Assembly: GCA_040500365.1 (NCBI GenBank)
Contig: CP148031.1
Location: 2,418,001 to 2,482,000, forward strand
DNA length: 64,000 nt
DNA from: Dehalobacter alkaniphilus
Lineage (GTDB): Bacteria; Bacillota; Desulfitobacteriia; Desulfitobacteriales; Syntrophobotulaceae
Reading direction: 5' to 3'
The notes under the pieces: model-generated
What the model was told of the DNA's origin: nothing
Database searches by the model: none
Seen by the model: only the letters and a program-made list of their open reading frames with translations
Translations under genes and position numbers: made by a program
Part shown: positions 26,952 through 34,996 of the stretch, in pieces
Numbering within the stretch: the stretch's first letter is position 1
Layout: every line of letters starts with the position of its first letter

Positions 26952-26971
26952 GATAACCCTATCATTCGATA

Positions 26972-27889
26972 CTAGGCTAGAAAACCCTGCAGAATCATAT
27001 CTTCAGCTTCTTTTTCCGTGAGGCCAAGCGTCATCAGCTTGATCAGCTGATCGTTTGCAATCCTGCCGATCGCCGCCTCATGGATCAGCTGAGCATCCGA
27101 ATGGAAGGCCGAAATTTCCGGAATAGAAGAAACTTTCGCTTGATCCATAATAATCGAATCACATTGAATATGTCCGCGGCATTGGGCATAGCCGCGCATA
27201 TTCAAATGAAAAACTTGGGTGGAATTATCCTGCGCCACGGAACGTGAAATGATCTGGGCGGCAGCATCTTCTCCTGTCAGCTCAACTGTAATATTGGATT
27301 CGGCATTCTGGTTGGTGGTAGTCAGCAGTCTTTCCATGACAATCAGACGCGCGTTCTTGTGCAGGCGCACTTCCGTATCCCTTTTGGTTTGGTCGACACC
27401 TCTAATCTGAACCATTTCCAGCTCAGCCACGCCGCCCTCTTCGACTTCAATAATCGTCTTCGGATTCAAAATCCTTTCCCCGCTGCCATCGCCTTCGCCG
27501 TAGTGTTTTTCCACATACTTCATCTTGGCGCCCTTACGAACAAAAAATTCGTGAACGCCATCATGCTGGGCTTTCTTGCTTCCCGGGTTATGAATCCCGC
27601 AGCCGGCCACAATCAGAACGTCCGAGTCGGCACCAATTTCAAATGTATTGTAAACGAGGTCATCCATCCCTTCAGATAGAATAACCGGAATATGCACGCT
27701 TTCTCCTTTGGTTCCGGGTTTCACAATGATATCAATGCCAGGCTTGTCCTGCTTGGTGATAATATCAATATTTGCAGTCGTATTTCGTCCTGCTTTCTCA
27801 CCATTTTTACGGATATTATAGGCTCCATGAGGTATTTCATGCAAATCAGCGACTTCAGCCAGAATTTTTTTATCGATCGCATTCAACAT
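26972..27889 (-). CDS. Minimal SUF scaffold protein SmsB (SufB/SufD family)
   Basis: 305 residues, about the size of archaeal-type SufB rather than the ~470-residue SufB of Bacillus. Beta-helix core with GCGIHNPGSKKAQHDGVHEF and VHYVEKHYGEG-like segments, and the C-terminal RIANDQLIKLMTLGLTEKEA and EDMILQGFL. Together with the upstream ATPase it forms the two-gene iron-sulfur assembly system found in strict anaerobes. ATG overlaps the smsC stop by seven bases, with GGAGG upstream. Confidence 0.88.
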   Translation of the reverse strand: MLNAIDKKILAEVADLHEIPHGAYNIRKNGEKAGRNTTANIDIITKQDKPGIDIIVKPGTKGESVHIPVILSEGMDDLVYNTFEIGADSDVLIVAGCGIHNPGSKKAQHDGVHEFFVRKGAKMKYVEKHYGEGDGSGERILNPKTIIEVEEGGVAELEMVQIRGVDQTKRDTEVRLHKNARLIVMERLLTTTNQNAESNITVELTGEDAAAQIISRSVAQDNSTQVFHLNMRGYAQCRGHIQCDSIIMDQAKVSSIPEISAFHSDAQLIHEAAIGRIANDQLIKLMTLGLTEKEAEDMILQGFLA

Positions 27890-28632
27890 TGGGCTTTTCC
27901 TCCTACAATGGTACAGTTATTTCTGCATTCGCAGTTGGAATCCAGCAGCTCGATTTCACCCAGAATTTTAGCCTTGGTGGTCACTTCGCTGATTTTTCCG
28001 TCGGACACTAAAACAACCTGGTCGGCCAGACGGAGAATCCTCTCCTGGTGAGAGATAATCACGATCGTCGTGTCATACTTTTTATTTAAATTTTGGAACG
28101 TCTCGGTCAGCTTCTGGAAGCTCCACAGGTCAATCCCTGCTTCCGGTTCATCAAAGACAGCCACTTTCAGGTTGCGCGCTAAAATACTGGCAATTTCAAC
28201 TCTCTTTAATTCCCCGCCCGAAAAGCTCGCATTAATTTCCCTGTCCAAATAATCCTGCGCACATAAACCCACATCATAAAGCAAATCACAGGAATTTACC
28301 TCTTTATCCGGACCGGCAGCCAGCTTCAAAATATCGCGGACCTTCATTCCTTTGAAACGGGGCGGTGACTGAAACGCATAGCCGATACCCAGTCGTGCTC
28401 TTTCCGTAATTCCCATACCGGTAATATCGGTACCATCCAAAAGTATTTTCCCTGCCGTAGGCTGGTAAATACCCATAATCACTTTGGCGATCGAGGATTT
28501 TCCTCCCCCGTTCGGACCTGTCATGACGTAAATTCTTTTCTTATCCAGGGTGAGACTGATGTTCTCAAGAATTTCTACATCTGTTCCCTTGTCATCGTCT
28601 AACGTCAGGCCGACATTTATCAGTTCTAACAT
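27883..28632 (-). CDS. sufC: SUF-system ATPase SmsC (SufC family)
   Basis: 249-residue ABC ATPase. Walker A GPNGGGKSSIAKV, Q-loop YAFQSPPRFKGM, signature FSGGELKRVEIASIL, Walker B VAVFDEPEAGIDLW: the SufC pattern including the EPEAGID segment. It energises Fe-S cluster assembly on its partner SmsB. No sufS, sufU or sufD neighbours, consistent with the minimal SMS version. Confidence 0.92.
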   Translation of the reverse strand: MLELINVGLTLDDDKGTDVEILENISLTLDKKRIYVMTGPNGGGKSSIAKVIMGIYQPTAGKILLDGTDITGMGITERARLGIGYAFQSPPRFKGMKVRDILKLAAGPDKEVNSCDLLYDVGLCAQDYLDREINASFSGGELKRVEIASILARNLKVAVFDEPEAGIDLWSFQKLTETFQNLNKKYDTTIVIISHQERILRLADQVVLVSDGKISEVTTKAKILGEIELLDSNCECRNNCTIVGGKAQC

Positions 28633-28718
28633 CTCAATACCACCTTTTAAGCATTTTCCAATTTGAAAATGGTTGCAACATCTTCCATCATTATCTTCTG
28701 ATAGATATTTCTCCGGAT

Positions 28719-28727
28719 ATTATAGCA
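28719..28727 (-). promoter_or_regulatory. Extended -10 promoter of smsCB
   Basis: TGC followed by TATAAT on the minus strand, about 90 bases upstream of smsC. Confidence 0.5.
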
Positions 28728-28828
28728 TCCCAAATAAAATAAAGGAAATCCCAGTGTTCTTTAAATTCTTAATTACTTTGTTAACGCCTCAAAAAACAAT
28801 TAACTGCTATTGAGGGCAAATATCTTCC

Positions 28829-29359
28829 TTAATGGTTATAAAGCACAAGCGTGAAAAAACCGACTTTTCCCATTCCTGCGTTATACGTCATATTCTGGTC
28901 TATGGACATCCGGACGACATCGATCCCGCTGCCTTCCATCGAATATTGCTTTTTGTCCGGGAAGCGGCAGGGCTCTTCCTCAAGGGCCGAGCATTTCTCG
29001 CACAATGTGCAAGGACCTGCGCCCATGATCAGAACATCATCCGCAGTGAATTCTTTCCGCAGCGCTTTGTTCAGATTATCCAGAATCTCAACCGACTCCT
29101 TCATTTCTTTTCTGGAACGGATCGAGATAATTTTGCAGAGAATGAAAGCGTGACCGTATTTCTGAACCCTGGCTTTTCTTTCCTCCTCCGTACCTGCTCC
29201 GGGCGGACAGGCATGGTTCTTTCCAAAATTCCCGCAGGTATTTCTGGCGCACTGATTGAATACATCCTGTGAAAAAACAATGTTATCAACTTTGATTTCT
29301 CTGTATTCATCAAATCCCAATTTTGTGAATATTTCGATTAACCGCTCTCTTAGATCCAT
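28829..29359 (-). CDS. DUF2284 predicted metal-binding protein
   Basis: 176 residues, cysteine-rich: NQCARNTCGNFGKNHACPPG near residue 35-54, then GPCTLCEKCSALEEEPCRFP near 115-134. This arrangement fits DUF2284, predicted to bind metal or an Fe-S cluster; the biochemical role is unknown. Stands alone with its own short upstream region, leftward like smsCB. Confidence 0.85.
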   Translation of the reverse strand: MDLRERLIEIFTKLGFDEYREIKVDNIVFSQDVFNQCARNTCGNFGKNHACPPGAGTEEERKARVQKYGHAFILCKIISIRSRKEMKESVEILDNLNKALRKEFTADDVLIMGAGPCTLCEKCSALEEEPCRFPDKKQYSMEGSGIDVVRMSIDQNMTYNAGMGKVGFFTLVLYNH

Positions 29360-29484
29360 GTTCTTTAGCCCCTTTTTTCTTCATTTCTGGCACGCAGGAA
29401 GCTTGGAACCCTACATATGGAATACTATACAAACTGATCAATTAATTCAAGGGTAAAAGGATTGCTAAAATAACAAATGTAAAA

Positions 29485-29515
29485 CACTCCAGGTAATTAA
29501 GCTGGAGCTTTGTTT
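29485..29515. terminator. Small terminator-like hairpin
   Basis: CTCCAG (29487-29492) / CTGGAG (29502-29507) with a 9-base loop; T-rich sequence follows on both strands (CTTTGTTT rightward, TGTTTTAC leftward). It bounds the decayed module zone from the DUF2284 gene. Confidence 0.4.
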
Positions 29516-29571
29516 CATTGTATAAAATTTTGGTGGATTTCTAGAGTTTGACCCAATTTTTGACCGAATCC

Positions 29572-29683
29572 TTATTTAGCGATTACTCCTGCAATGCTCT
29601 TCCCTTCTCTCAGTGCTTCTTTTATTTGGCCTATATTCAATAATCCAGCAAATTCAAGGGGTTTCAGATCATAAAAAAAGAAG
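29572..29683 (-). pseudogene. 3' fragment of an unidentified gene
   Basis: Immediately after the coiled-coil gene stop, the same frame stays open as YDLKPLEFAGLLNIGQIKEA and LREGKSIAGVIAK, then TAA. It has no start codon. The helix-rich end (IKEALREGKSIAGVIAK) looks like a genuine C terminus that has lost its 5' part. Function unknown. Confidence 0.4.
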
Positions 29684-29698
29684 GTTTATATTACCTTC
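29673..29698 (-). terminator. Terminator overlapping the stop codon of coiled-coil gene 1
   Basis: Minus strand GAAGGT / ACCTTC stem with the TAA stop near its loop, followed by TTTTTTT. Confidence 0.6.
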
Positions 29699-29907
29699 TC
29701 TTCTAATTTTGACACCCTGTCTTTTATTCGGCTTATGTCTTTTTCAAAGCCAACCTTTAGATATTTATGTATATCTGCAATATCTTGTTTTAATTCTTTT
29801 TTCATTTCCTTTTGTCCTTTTTCTAAGGATTCTAGTTTTTCATCCATTGAGTTTGTTTTACTATCCATAGATGATAACTTTTCTAGGATTAAGTCAAGTT
29901 TATCCAT
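29686..29907 (-). CDS. Short coiled-coil protein, module copy 1
   Basis: 73 residues from the ATG at 29907 (AAAGGAGATG upstream). Almost entirely heptad-like: MDKLDLILEKLSSMDSKTNS, MDEKLESLEKGQKEMKKELK, ending VSKLEEKVI. Family unknown; similar in length and composition to phage-associated coiled-coil proteins such as XhlA, but no transmembrane segment is present. A paralogue lies at 30551-30748 behind a nearly identical promoter. A terminator overlaps its stop codon. Confidence 0.65.
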   Translation of the reverse strand: MDKLDLILEKLSSMDSKTNSMDEKLESLEKGQKEMKKELKQDIADIHKYLKVGFEKDISRIKDRVSKLEEKVI

Positions 29908-29930
29908 TTGGCAAACATCTCCTTTGTCCA

Positions 29931-29978
29931 TTAGTATAAATGGAGCAGCGTCATATGTAAATAAATATAATAAATCGG
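29931..29978 (-). repeat. Conserved 48-bp promoter repeat, copy 1
   Basis: Nearly identical (about three mismatches) to 30769-30816. Contains TTTACA (29956-29961), 17 bases, TATACT (29933-29938) on the minus strand, driving the coiled-coil gene. Confidence 0.7.
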
Positions 29979-30071
29979 TAAACGACAAATACTGAGCCAC
30001 TACTGAAATAAATCTTAAGCAAAAGCGAGTAAAATGACCTTGTAAGGTGAGCAAGTAAGCAAGGGGATGGA

Positions 30072-30302
30072 TTATACCTTTTGAGATTTTGAACGGCTTA
30101 TGCCTCTTTGTCTTAAATTTGTTTCTAGCAAATCCTTGAGAATCTTTTCTAGCCATAAAAAAGCAGAACCCCAATCATCTTTATAAATGAACTGAGTTTC
30201 TGCTTTGACCTTTACGATCCCCCGCACTATAACATATGTCTTGTCCTTAAAAATGTTACAAGTCTTTTCACTTACAAAATATTCGTTATTTTTATATATC
30301 AA
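30072..30302 (-). CDS. Unidentified short ORF in module 1, possibly a gene fragment
   Basis: 76-codon frame with protein-like content (KTYVIVRGIVKVKAETQFIY, WGSAFLWLEKILKDLLETNL). The only upstream start is a TTG directly after a terminator hairpin and there is no ribosome binding site, so it is more likely a truncated 3' gene end than an intact gene. It occupies the same place in module 1 as the fragment at 30888-31073 does in module 2, yet the two differ in sequence. Confidence 0.35.
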   Translation of the reverse strand: MIYKNNEYFVSEKTCNIFKDKTYVIVRGIVKVKAETQFIYKDDWGSAFLWLEKILKDLLETNLRQRGISRSKSQKV

Positions 30303-30303
30303 A

Positions 30304-30324
30304 AGAGAGCTGAAATAGCTCTCT
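30304..30324. terminator. Bidirectional hairpin GAGAGCT, copy b
   Basis: AGAGAGCT / AGCTCTCT with a 5-base loop; TTTT follows on the minus strand. The same hairpin recurs at 31075-31095, 771 bases away. Confidence 0.6.
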
Positions 30325-30535
30325 TAGTTTTTCTAAGTTATTATTTTGCCTAGGTTTCTGACTAGGTTTTTGACTAGGAACTTATGGATACTTATAGTAA
30401 TTTGCGGTATTCTAAAGTACATTTTTAGTATAACTGCTCAACCCCAAATATATTTTCAAATCTGGCACCTGATGCGGATCTATAAGGAATTCGGGCCTAA
30501 ACGTTTTTGGGTAATTTTAACGAGATTAATATAAA

Positions 30536-30566
30536 AAAGAAAGTAGTCTGTTACATTACTTTCTTT
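30536..30566 (-). terminator. Terminator overlapping the stop codon of coiled-coil gene 2
   Basis: 10-bp stem AAAGAAAGTA / TACTTTCTTT on the minus strand followed by a T-run; the last codons and TAA of the gene are within it. Confidence 0.6.
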
Positions 30567-30748
30567 TCTAATTCTGTTACTCTGCTTTTCAGCCGTTCAA
30601 TATCTACATATACACCTTTTGAAATGTGCAAATTGATGTTTGTTACGTCTTTTTGAATTTTCTTGACTGATTTTTCTAAGCTATCAAGCTTTTCAAGTTT
30701 TTTGTTAATGCCTTGCAATTCGCTTAGAATTGATTCGTTAATGTCCAT
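30551..30748 (-). CDS. Short coiled-coil protein, module copy 2
   Basis: 65 residues from the ATG at 30748 with GGGAG upstream. MDINESILSELQGINKKLEK, LDSLEKSVKKIQKDVTNINL, ending DIERLKSRVTELEKKVM. The C-terminal pattern DI-R-K-RV--LE-KV is shared with the copy at 29686-29907, so they are diverged paralogues. Function unknown. Confidence 0.65.
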   Translation of the reverse strand: MDINESILSELQGINKKLEKLDSLEKSVKKIQKDVTNINLHISKGVYVDIERLKSRVTELEKKVM

Positions 30749-30768
30749 TTGGATCAACTCCCTTTCTT

Positions 30769-30816
30769 TTAGTATAAATGGAGCAGTTTCTTATGTAAAT
30801 AAATATAATAAATCGG
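30769..30816 (-). repeat. Conserved 48-bp promoter repeat, copy 2
   Basis: Second copy of the promoter repeat; TTTACA, 17 bases, TATACT on the minus strand, upstream of coiled-coil gene 2. Confidence 0.7.
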
Positions 30817-30887
30817 AACGGAATAAATAAATCTTGACCAACAATTAAACGAATATAATTTTCAGCAAGAAAGCTTGAATAAAAATA

Positions 30888-31073
30888 TTATATCCCCAGA
30901 GCAGTATAGAAATCTGCCTCTCGAATAATTTCAATTAATCTTCCGTTTGCCTGTGATTCCAGAGCTTTTTTTACTTTATTACCATAATTTCCAGCACTCC
31001 AAGCTGAGCTTCCCTGCCCTCCTACAACCAAATCGCCAAAATAGGCGGCATAATGACAGAATTTATATATAAA
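30888..31073 (-). pseudogene. Unidentified gene fragment in module 2
   Basis: Open frame without a start codon: FIYKFCHYAAYFGDLVVGGQ, GSSAWSAGNYGNKVKKALES, then QANGRLIEIIREADFYTALG before TAA. Composition is clearly protein-like. It begins right after the GAGAGCT hairpin, as does the ORF in module 1, and shares only the junction residues IYK with it. Confidence 0.45.
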
Positions 31074-31074
31074 A

Positions 31075-31095
31075 AGAGAGCTATTTTAGCTCTCT
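31075..31095. terminator. Bidirectional hairpin GAGAGCT, copy c
   Basis: AGAGAGCT / AGCTCTCT with a 5-base loop and TTTTT on the minus strand; same hairpin as at 30304-30324. Confidence 0.6.
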
Positions 31096-31120
31096 TAGTT
31101 TAATCTAGCTTATTATTTTG

Positions 31121-31141
31121 TTGACCGAATTTTGACCGAAT
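31121..31141. repeat. Tandem TTGACCGAAT repeat beside tRNA-Val
   Basis: TTGACCGAAT occurs at 31121-31130 and 31132-31141. A related pair TTGACCCAAT/TTGACCGAAT lies at 29548-29569, and a CTAGGTTT-based triplet with the same ~12-base period at about 30350-30380. On the minus strand these read like integrase-type C-terminal tails (FGQNSV, FGQKLGQ), which is only a resemblance. Confidence 0.45.
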
Positions 31142-31284
31142 ACTTACGGAAACTTAGGGAATTTTATGGACATTTAGTTTAATTTATCGTTCAGGCCCAC
31201 ATGTTTTTTGTCTTCTGAAAAACCTGGAAATCCGCTTTTACCAACGGACTCAGTCATATTATTTAATTTAGAATAATTCTTATT

Positions 31285-31361
31285 TGGTGGGTTTGATAGG
31301 ATTCGAACCTACGACCCCCGCGATGTGAACACGGTGCTCTAACCGGCTGAGCTACAAACCC
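31285..31361 (-). tRNA. tRNA-Val (anticodon CAC)
   Basis: Cloverleaf on the minus strand: acceptor GGGTTTG / CAAACCC, D-arm GCTC-GAGC, anticodon stem CCGTG/CGCGG with loop TTCACAT (anticodon CAC), T-arm GTAGG-TTCGAAT-CCTAT, discriminator A and encoded CCA. Leftward; the module array lies directly downstream of its 3' end, a common integration site. Confidence 0.93.
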
Positions 31362-31442
31362 ACAAATAGCATGGACATAACTTATTATAGCCCTATTATC
31401 TGGGAAATGCTACCCTAAAGCTCTAAAAAGCAACGATCTTTA

Positions 31443-32072
31443 TCAAAGTAAAGGACTGATTAGAAACTTATAGATATACTCAATGGGCGGCCCGATCACG
31501 ATATTGATCACATTTGTAATAATCAAAATCAGTAAGATAAACGTACTCATCTGATAAATTTGGCTGTACAGACTACTGTCTTTCAAACCGAGCAAACCAA
31601 AGACAACATGGGAACCGTCAAGCGGCGGGATTGGTAGAAGGTTAAAAACAAACAAGACGACATTCATCCAGACCGCATTAACAAAGATCGTTTGCAGAAT
31701 ATTTAAAGTATTTTTATCGAGGACGCTTTCTGGAATATAACTGGTGGCCCATATCAGGACCACGAAACATACCGCAAGCAACAAGTTCATCACCGGTCCG
31801 GCCAGGGATACCAGGATGTCATCTCTTTTTCTGTTTTTAAAATTGCTGGTGTCAACCTGAACAGGCTTAGCCCAGCCAAAATGGGCGATGACCAGCATCA
31901 GAAATCCAATAATGTCAATATGAACCAACGGGTTAAGCGACGTCCTGCCCTGCAGTCTGGGCGTATCATCACCGAACCACACTGCGGTCTGGGCGTGTGC
32001 AAACTCATGAAAGGTAAGACCAATAATGATTCCGGGTAACATATAAAGGGTTTGAACAATATCAAAATCCAT
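31443..32072 (-). CDS. Site-2 protease family protein (M50, Rip/SpoIVFB-like)
   Basis: 209 residues, multi-pass membrane metalloprotease. Zinc site HEFAHAQ in the first helices (about residue 22) and the third ligand motif NLLPIPPLDGSHV near residue 145. Lacks PDZ or CBS domains, like the short YwhC-type group whose substrates are unknown. ATG at 32072 with GGAAGT upstream. Confidence 0.92.
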   Translation of the reverse strand: MDFDIVQTLYMLPGIIIGLTFHEFAHAQTAVWFGDDTPRLQGRTSLNPLVHIDIIGFLMLVIAHFGWAKPVQVDTSNFKNRKRDDILVSLAGPVMNLLLAVCFVVLIWATSYIPESVLDKNTLNILQTIFVNAVWMNVVLFVFNLLPIPPLDGSHVVFGLLGLKDSSLYSQIYQMSTFILLILIITNVINIVIGPPIEYIYKFLISPLL

Positions 32073-32175
32073 GCTTTACTTCCTTTCGGGTAATTTGTTC
32101 TCTTAACTTTTGAGAGGCCGCCACATTAAGGGGATAAAATCCTATAATCCTAATAATACATAATTCCGGCCCATT

Positions 32176-32258
32176 TGACAAAGGAATACTTCAGATACAA
32201 TATAAGATACAGGATAAGATACAGGATAAAGCTTAAGAATATGTGAATAAAGAAAAGG
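32176..32258 (+). promoter_or_regulatory. Promoter region with short tandem repeats upstream of the cupin gene
   Basis: TTGACA at 32176-32181 begins a rightward promoter-like region. It contains about two and a half copies of a 12-base unit ATAAGATACAGG, which could be an activator site or simple slippage. Confidence 0.35.
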
Positions 32259-32269
32259 AAGTGATCCTT

Positions 32270-32617
32270 ATGGAAAAACATTTTCTTAAAAACATTGATT
32301 TTGGTAAAGTTCTGGATATGGCTTCTTTGGTAGATTACCAGAACGGTCAGGTCGTCAGCAGAACGCTGGCCCAGAACAAAGCCTTAAGTCTGACACTTTT
32401 TGCGTTTGATCTGGGAGAAGAGATCAGCTCCCACTCCTCTGGCGGAGATGCGATGGTCTACATCCTTGATGGCAGCGCCCGGATCACGATCGGATCTCAG
32501 GACCATGTGCTGGAAAAAGGCCAGACCATCGTCATGCCTGCAGCTATCCCACACGCCATATTTGCTGCCGCGAAATTCAAAATGCTACTGATCGTTGTAT
32601 TCAATATTGACTCATAA
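32270..32617 (+). CDS. Small cupin-domain protein
   Basis: 115 residues from the ATG at 32270, preceded by AGGAAGTGAT; an upstream GTG frame is not needed. Single cupin barrel with EEISSHSSGGDAMVYILDGS (motif 1) and VMPAAIPHAIFAAAKFKMLL (motif 2). Ligand unknown; such proteins bind a metal or small molecule. A terminator-like hairpin follows at about 32633-32664. Confidence 0.88.
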   Translation: MEKHFLKNIDFGKVLDMASLVDYQNGQVVSRTLAQNKALSLTLFAFDLGEEISSHSSGGDAMVYILDGSARITIGSQDHVLEKGQTIVMPAAIPHAIFAAAKFKMLLIVVFNIDS

Positions 32618-32767
32618 TAGACTTTGCTTACACAAGAACCCCCCTGCAATCGGGAGGTTTCTTGTTTCTGATGATCATCGGCTTTTCTAATATTTTACTG
32701 CCTTATTTTAATCGGATATTTTTGGTTCAATATTCTATCTACGCTATCAGCTTATCTGTATACCTTC

Positions 32768-34720
32768 CTATCGTTTGAAGCCTCTTCCGCCTCCCGGCCC
32801 GCCACCGGATCCAGGCTGAGTGGTCCCGGCTCTGCCGCCCATTCCTCCGCTATAGGAACCGACACTCGTAACCTTCTCGGAAATCGCAACCTCTTCGTAG
32901 CATGTTCCAGCCGTATAGGTTCCACCTGAATAGAGACCGTTGGCAGAGGTGCCTGTTGAACCTCCTCCATAATAAATCTTGTAGGTTGTGCCTTTGGTTA
33001 ATTCCGATGAACATACGACCAGGTTCCGGAACGTTTTGGTCGGCGCGAAAGTAAGCACTTCTTTTCCATCTGCAGTTTCGATCCTGACGATCGTACCGGC
33101 CTGCTGATCAGACGGCAGGTTAATGTTCAAAGCGTAGAGGGATGAATTCGTATCCGGAGCCTCTGCCATGCCTGCGCTGCCTGCCGCTGCCAGGAACCCG
33201 CCGGTTACGGTGAATGATCCGGTATAATCCAGAGCACCGTTGCCGTTATCCGTTGGTCCGTTGACAATTACCTTTCCATCGGTCATGGTGACTGGTCCGT
33301 TGATATCAATCCCATCACCGCCTGAATCAACAACGATGGTACCACCATTGATACTCATACTGCAGTCACCCGAAGACGCAAAATCATTTTGACCCGGCCG
33401 GCCATTCACTGAGGAAGAATCTGTACCGCCTGCACCGTTGATACCATCGTCGCTTGACTTCACGTTCATATCCCCGCCATTGATATTGATCACAGCACTT
33501 TCAATTCCCTCATAGGATTTCGCAATCGTAACCTCTCCGGCGTTAATATCCAGCGTTGCATCGGAATGCATCCCGTCATCACCGGCTGTAATATTAATCT
33601 TTCCGCTGTTTACCGTTAAACTGCCATTGGAATGGATCGCATCGTCCGCCGAGTCAATGCTGATCGTACCACCTTCAATCGTAATTGCCAAACCGGCCTT
33701 GAACCCTTTCATACTGGCAGTTGACGTACTGTCATCGGTCGAAGTTGCTTTGGCCGCGGCATCGCCGGGTCTCATCATACCTGAATTTGTTTTTGTATTA
33801 ATGCTGTTGGCGCTGCCTCCGCCGGACGTAATATCAATCGTTCCGTCTGTGCACCAAATGCTTGTTTCTGCCTGCATCCCGTCTTCACCAGCGGCAATAT
33901 GGATTGTTCCTGCTTCGATCAGGATAAAGCCTTTAGCAGCATCCGCATCATTAGAAGATTTAAACCCGTCATCTCCTGCATTCACCGTGATACTACCATC
34001 TTTAACGGCGATGAAGTCACGGCCAATGATCCCGTTATTCACGGCATTGATGGAAATGTTGCCGTTCACGATCCTAAGTTCATCTTTGCTCGTTATGCCA
34101 TTTTTGAAGTTAGCTTTGATATTCAATGATCCGCTGCCATTAATCGTCAGGTCACTTTTACTGAAGATCACTGCATTCGGTTCCTCTTCTTTAGGATCCG
34201 AGTAAGTGTAGGATGAGCCGTCCTTCAGCGTATTTTTTGTGCCGTCTGCCATGGTAATGACAGTCTTCTCAGATTTCAGCACATAAATAGGTGCACTGGT
34301 TGAACAGGTCATATCGACACCATTCAGGATCAGTCTAACGGTTTTGCTGTCCTCGGTGTAGACGATAATCTGAGCGTCGGCAATTGTGCCGCTGACAACA
34401 TACGTACCTGCAGATAGAATGGTTATAACGTTATCGACGACGCTGACTCCGCTTCCCTCTGTCTTTACGGATTCCCCTGAAAAAGTAATATGCGAAGCCT
34501 TGGCATCATCCCATTCCGCATATGTATCTTCATCATTATATTCAACGGAGATACGGCCCTCAGTACTGTCCAGGACAGTACTGGAGCTGTCCGATTCCGC
34601 TGTCTTCTGTGAGGAGCAAGCTGTTAACGTTAAAAGGGATACGCACAATATAGCAATCATGCCAATGAAAATTATTTTTTTCTTGGAAATATTGGGAGTA
34701 TTGGGGGTCTTAGGTCCCAT
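32768..34720 (-). CDS. Beta-helix lipoprotein, Cthe_2159-like carbohydrate-binding family (DUF4353)
   Basis: 650 residues. Lipoprotein signal with LTACSS; then many short repeats of the type ITVNAGDDGFKSSNDAD, INITAGDDGMHSDATLDINA and MNVKSSDDGINGAGGT, typical of right-handed parallel beta-helices of the Cthe_2159 family, which binds cellulose or polygalacturonate and calcium. Ends in a Gly/Arg-rich tail (GGMGGRAG, GGGPGGGRGFKR). Surface location and carbohydrate binding are inferred from the family. Confidence 0.85.
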   Translation of the reverse strand: MGPKTPNTPNISKKKIIFIGMIAILCVSLLTLTACSSQKTAESDSSSTVLDSTEGRISVEYNDEDTYAEWDDAKASHITFSGESVKTEGSGVSVVDNVITILSAGTYVVSGTIADAQIIVYTEDSKTVRLILNGVDMTCSTSAPIYVLKSEKTVITMADGTKNTLKDGSSYTYSDPKEEEPNAVIFSKSDLTINGSGSLNIKANFKNGITSKDELRIVNGNISINAVNNGIIGRDFIAVKDGSITVNAGDDGFKSSNDADAAKGFILIEAGTIHIAAGEDGMQAETSIWCTDGTIDITSGGGSANSINTKTNSGMMRPGDAAAKATSTDDSTSTASMKGFKAGLAITIEGGTISIDSADDAIHSNGSLTVNSGKINITAGDDGMHSDATLDINAGEVTIAKSYEGIESAVININGGDMNVKSSDDGINGAGGTDSSSVNGRPGQNDFASSGDCSMSINGGTIVVDSGGDGIDINGPVTMTDGKVIVNGPTDNGNGALDYTGSFTVTGGFLAAAGSAGMAEAPDTNSSLYALNINLPSDQQAGTIVRIETADGKEVLTFAPTKTFRNLVVCSSELTKGTTYKIYYGGGSTGTSANGLYSGGTYTAGTCYEEVAISEKVTSVGSYSGGMGGRAGTTQPGSGGGPGGGRGFKR

Positions 34721-34833
34721 CAGTCTTCATCCTTTCCAGGAATCTTTTTTTGTGATTGTACAACAGGTTTGTGACTATGAGGTGTAGGCAATGTGACAGA
34801 ATGATGAAAACATTCAACAATCGATAATTAAAA

Positions 34834-34854
34834 GCCGGTTCAGATCGAACCGGC
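34834..34854 (-). terminator. Terminator of the CDF exporter gene
   Basis: GCCGGTTC / GAACCGGC stem with a 5-base loop; on the minus strand TTTTAATTAT follows. Confidence 0.7.
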
Positions 34855-34996
34855 CTTATACTAGGTATCCTATACTATTGTAATTCTCTTTCATTTGTCC
34901 ATTGTTCCAAAAAAATTCTCATAACGGATTTATCATGCTGTCTTGTGGCAGCTTTTACGTATGTTTTTACTTGTCTATCTCTTTATCTTTCTGATC

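Noticed and set aside
30072..30302. Intact gene for a 76-residue protein
   Set aside because: Only a TTG start right behind a terminator hairpin and no ribosome binding site; kept as a low-confidence ORF or fragment.
32200..32236. CRISPR-like or larger tandem repeat
   Set aside because: Only about 2.5 copies of a 12-base unit; too short, no spacers, no cas genes anywhere in the window.
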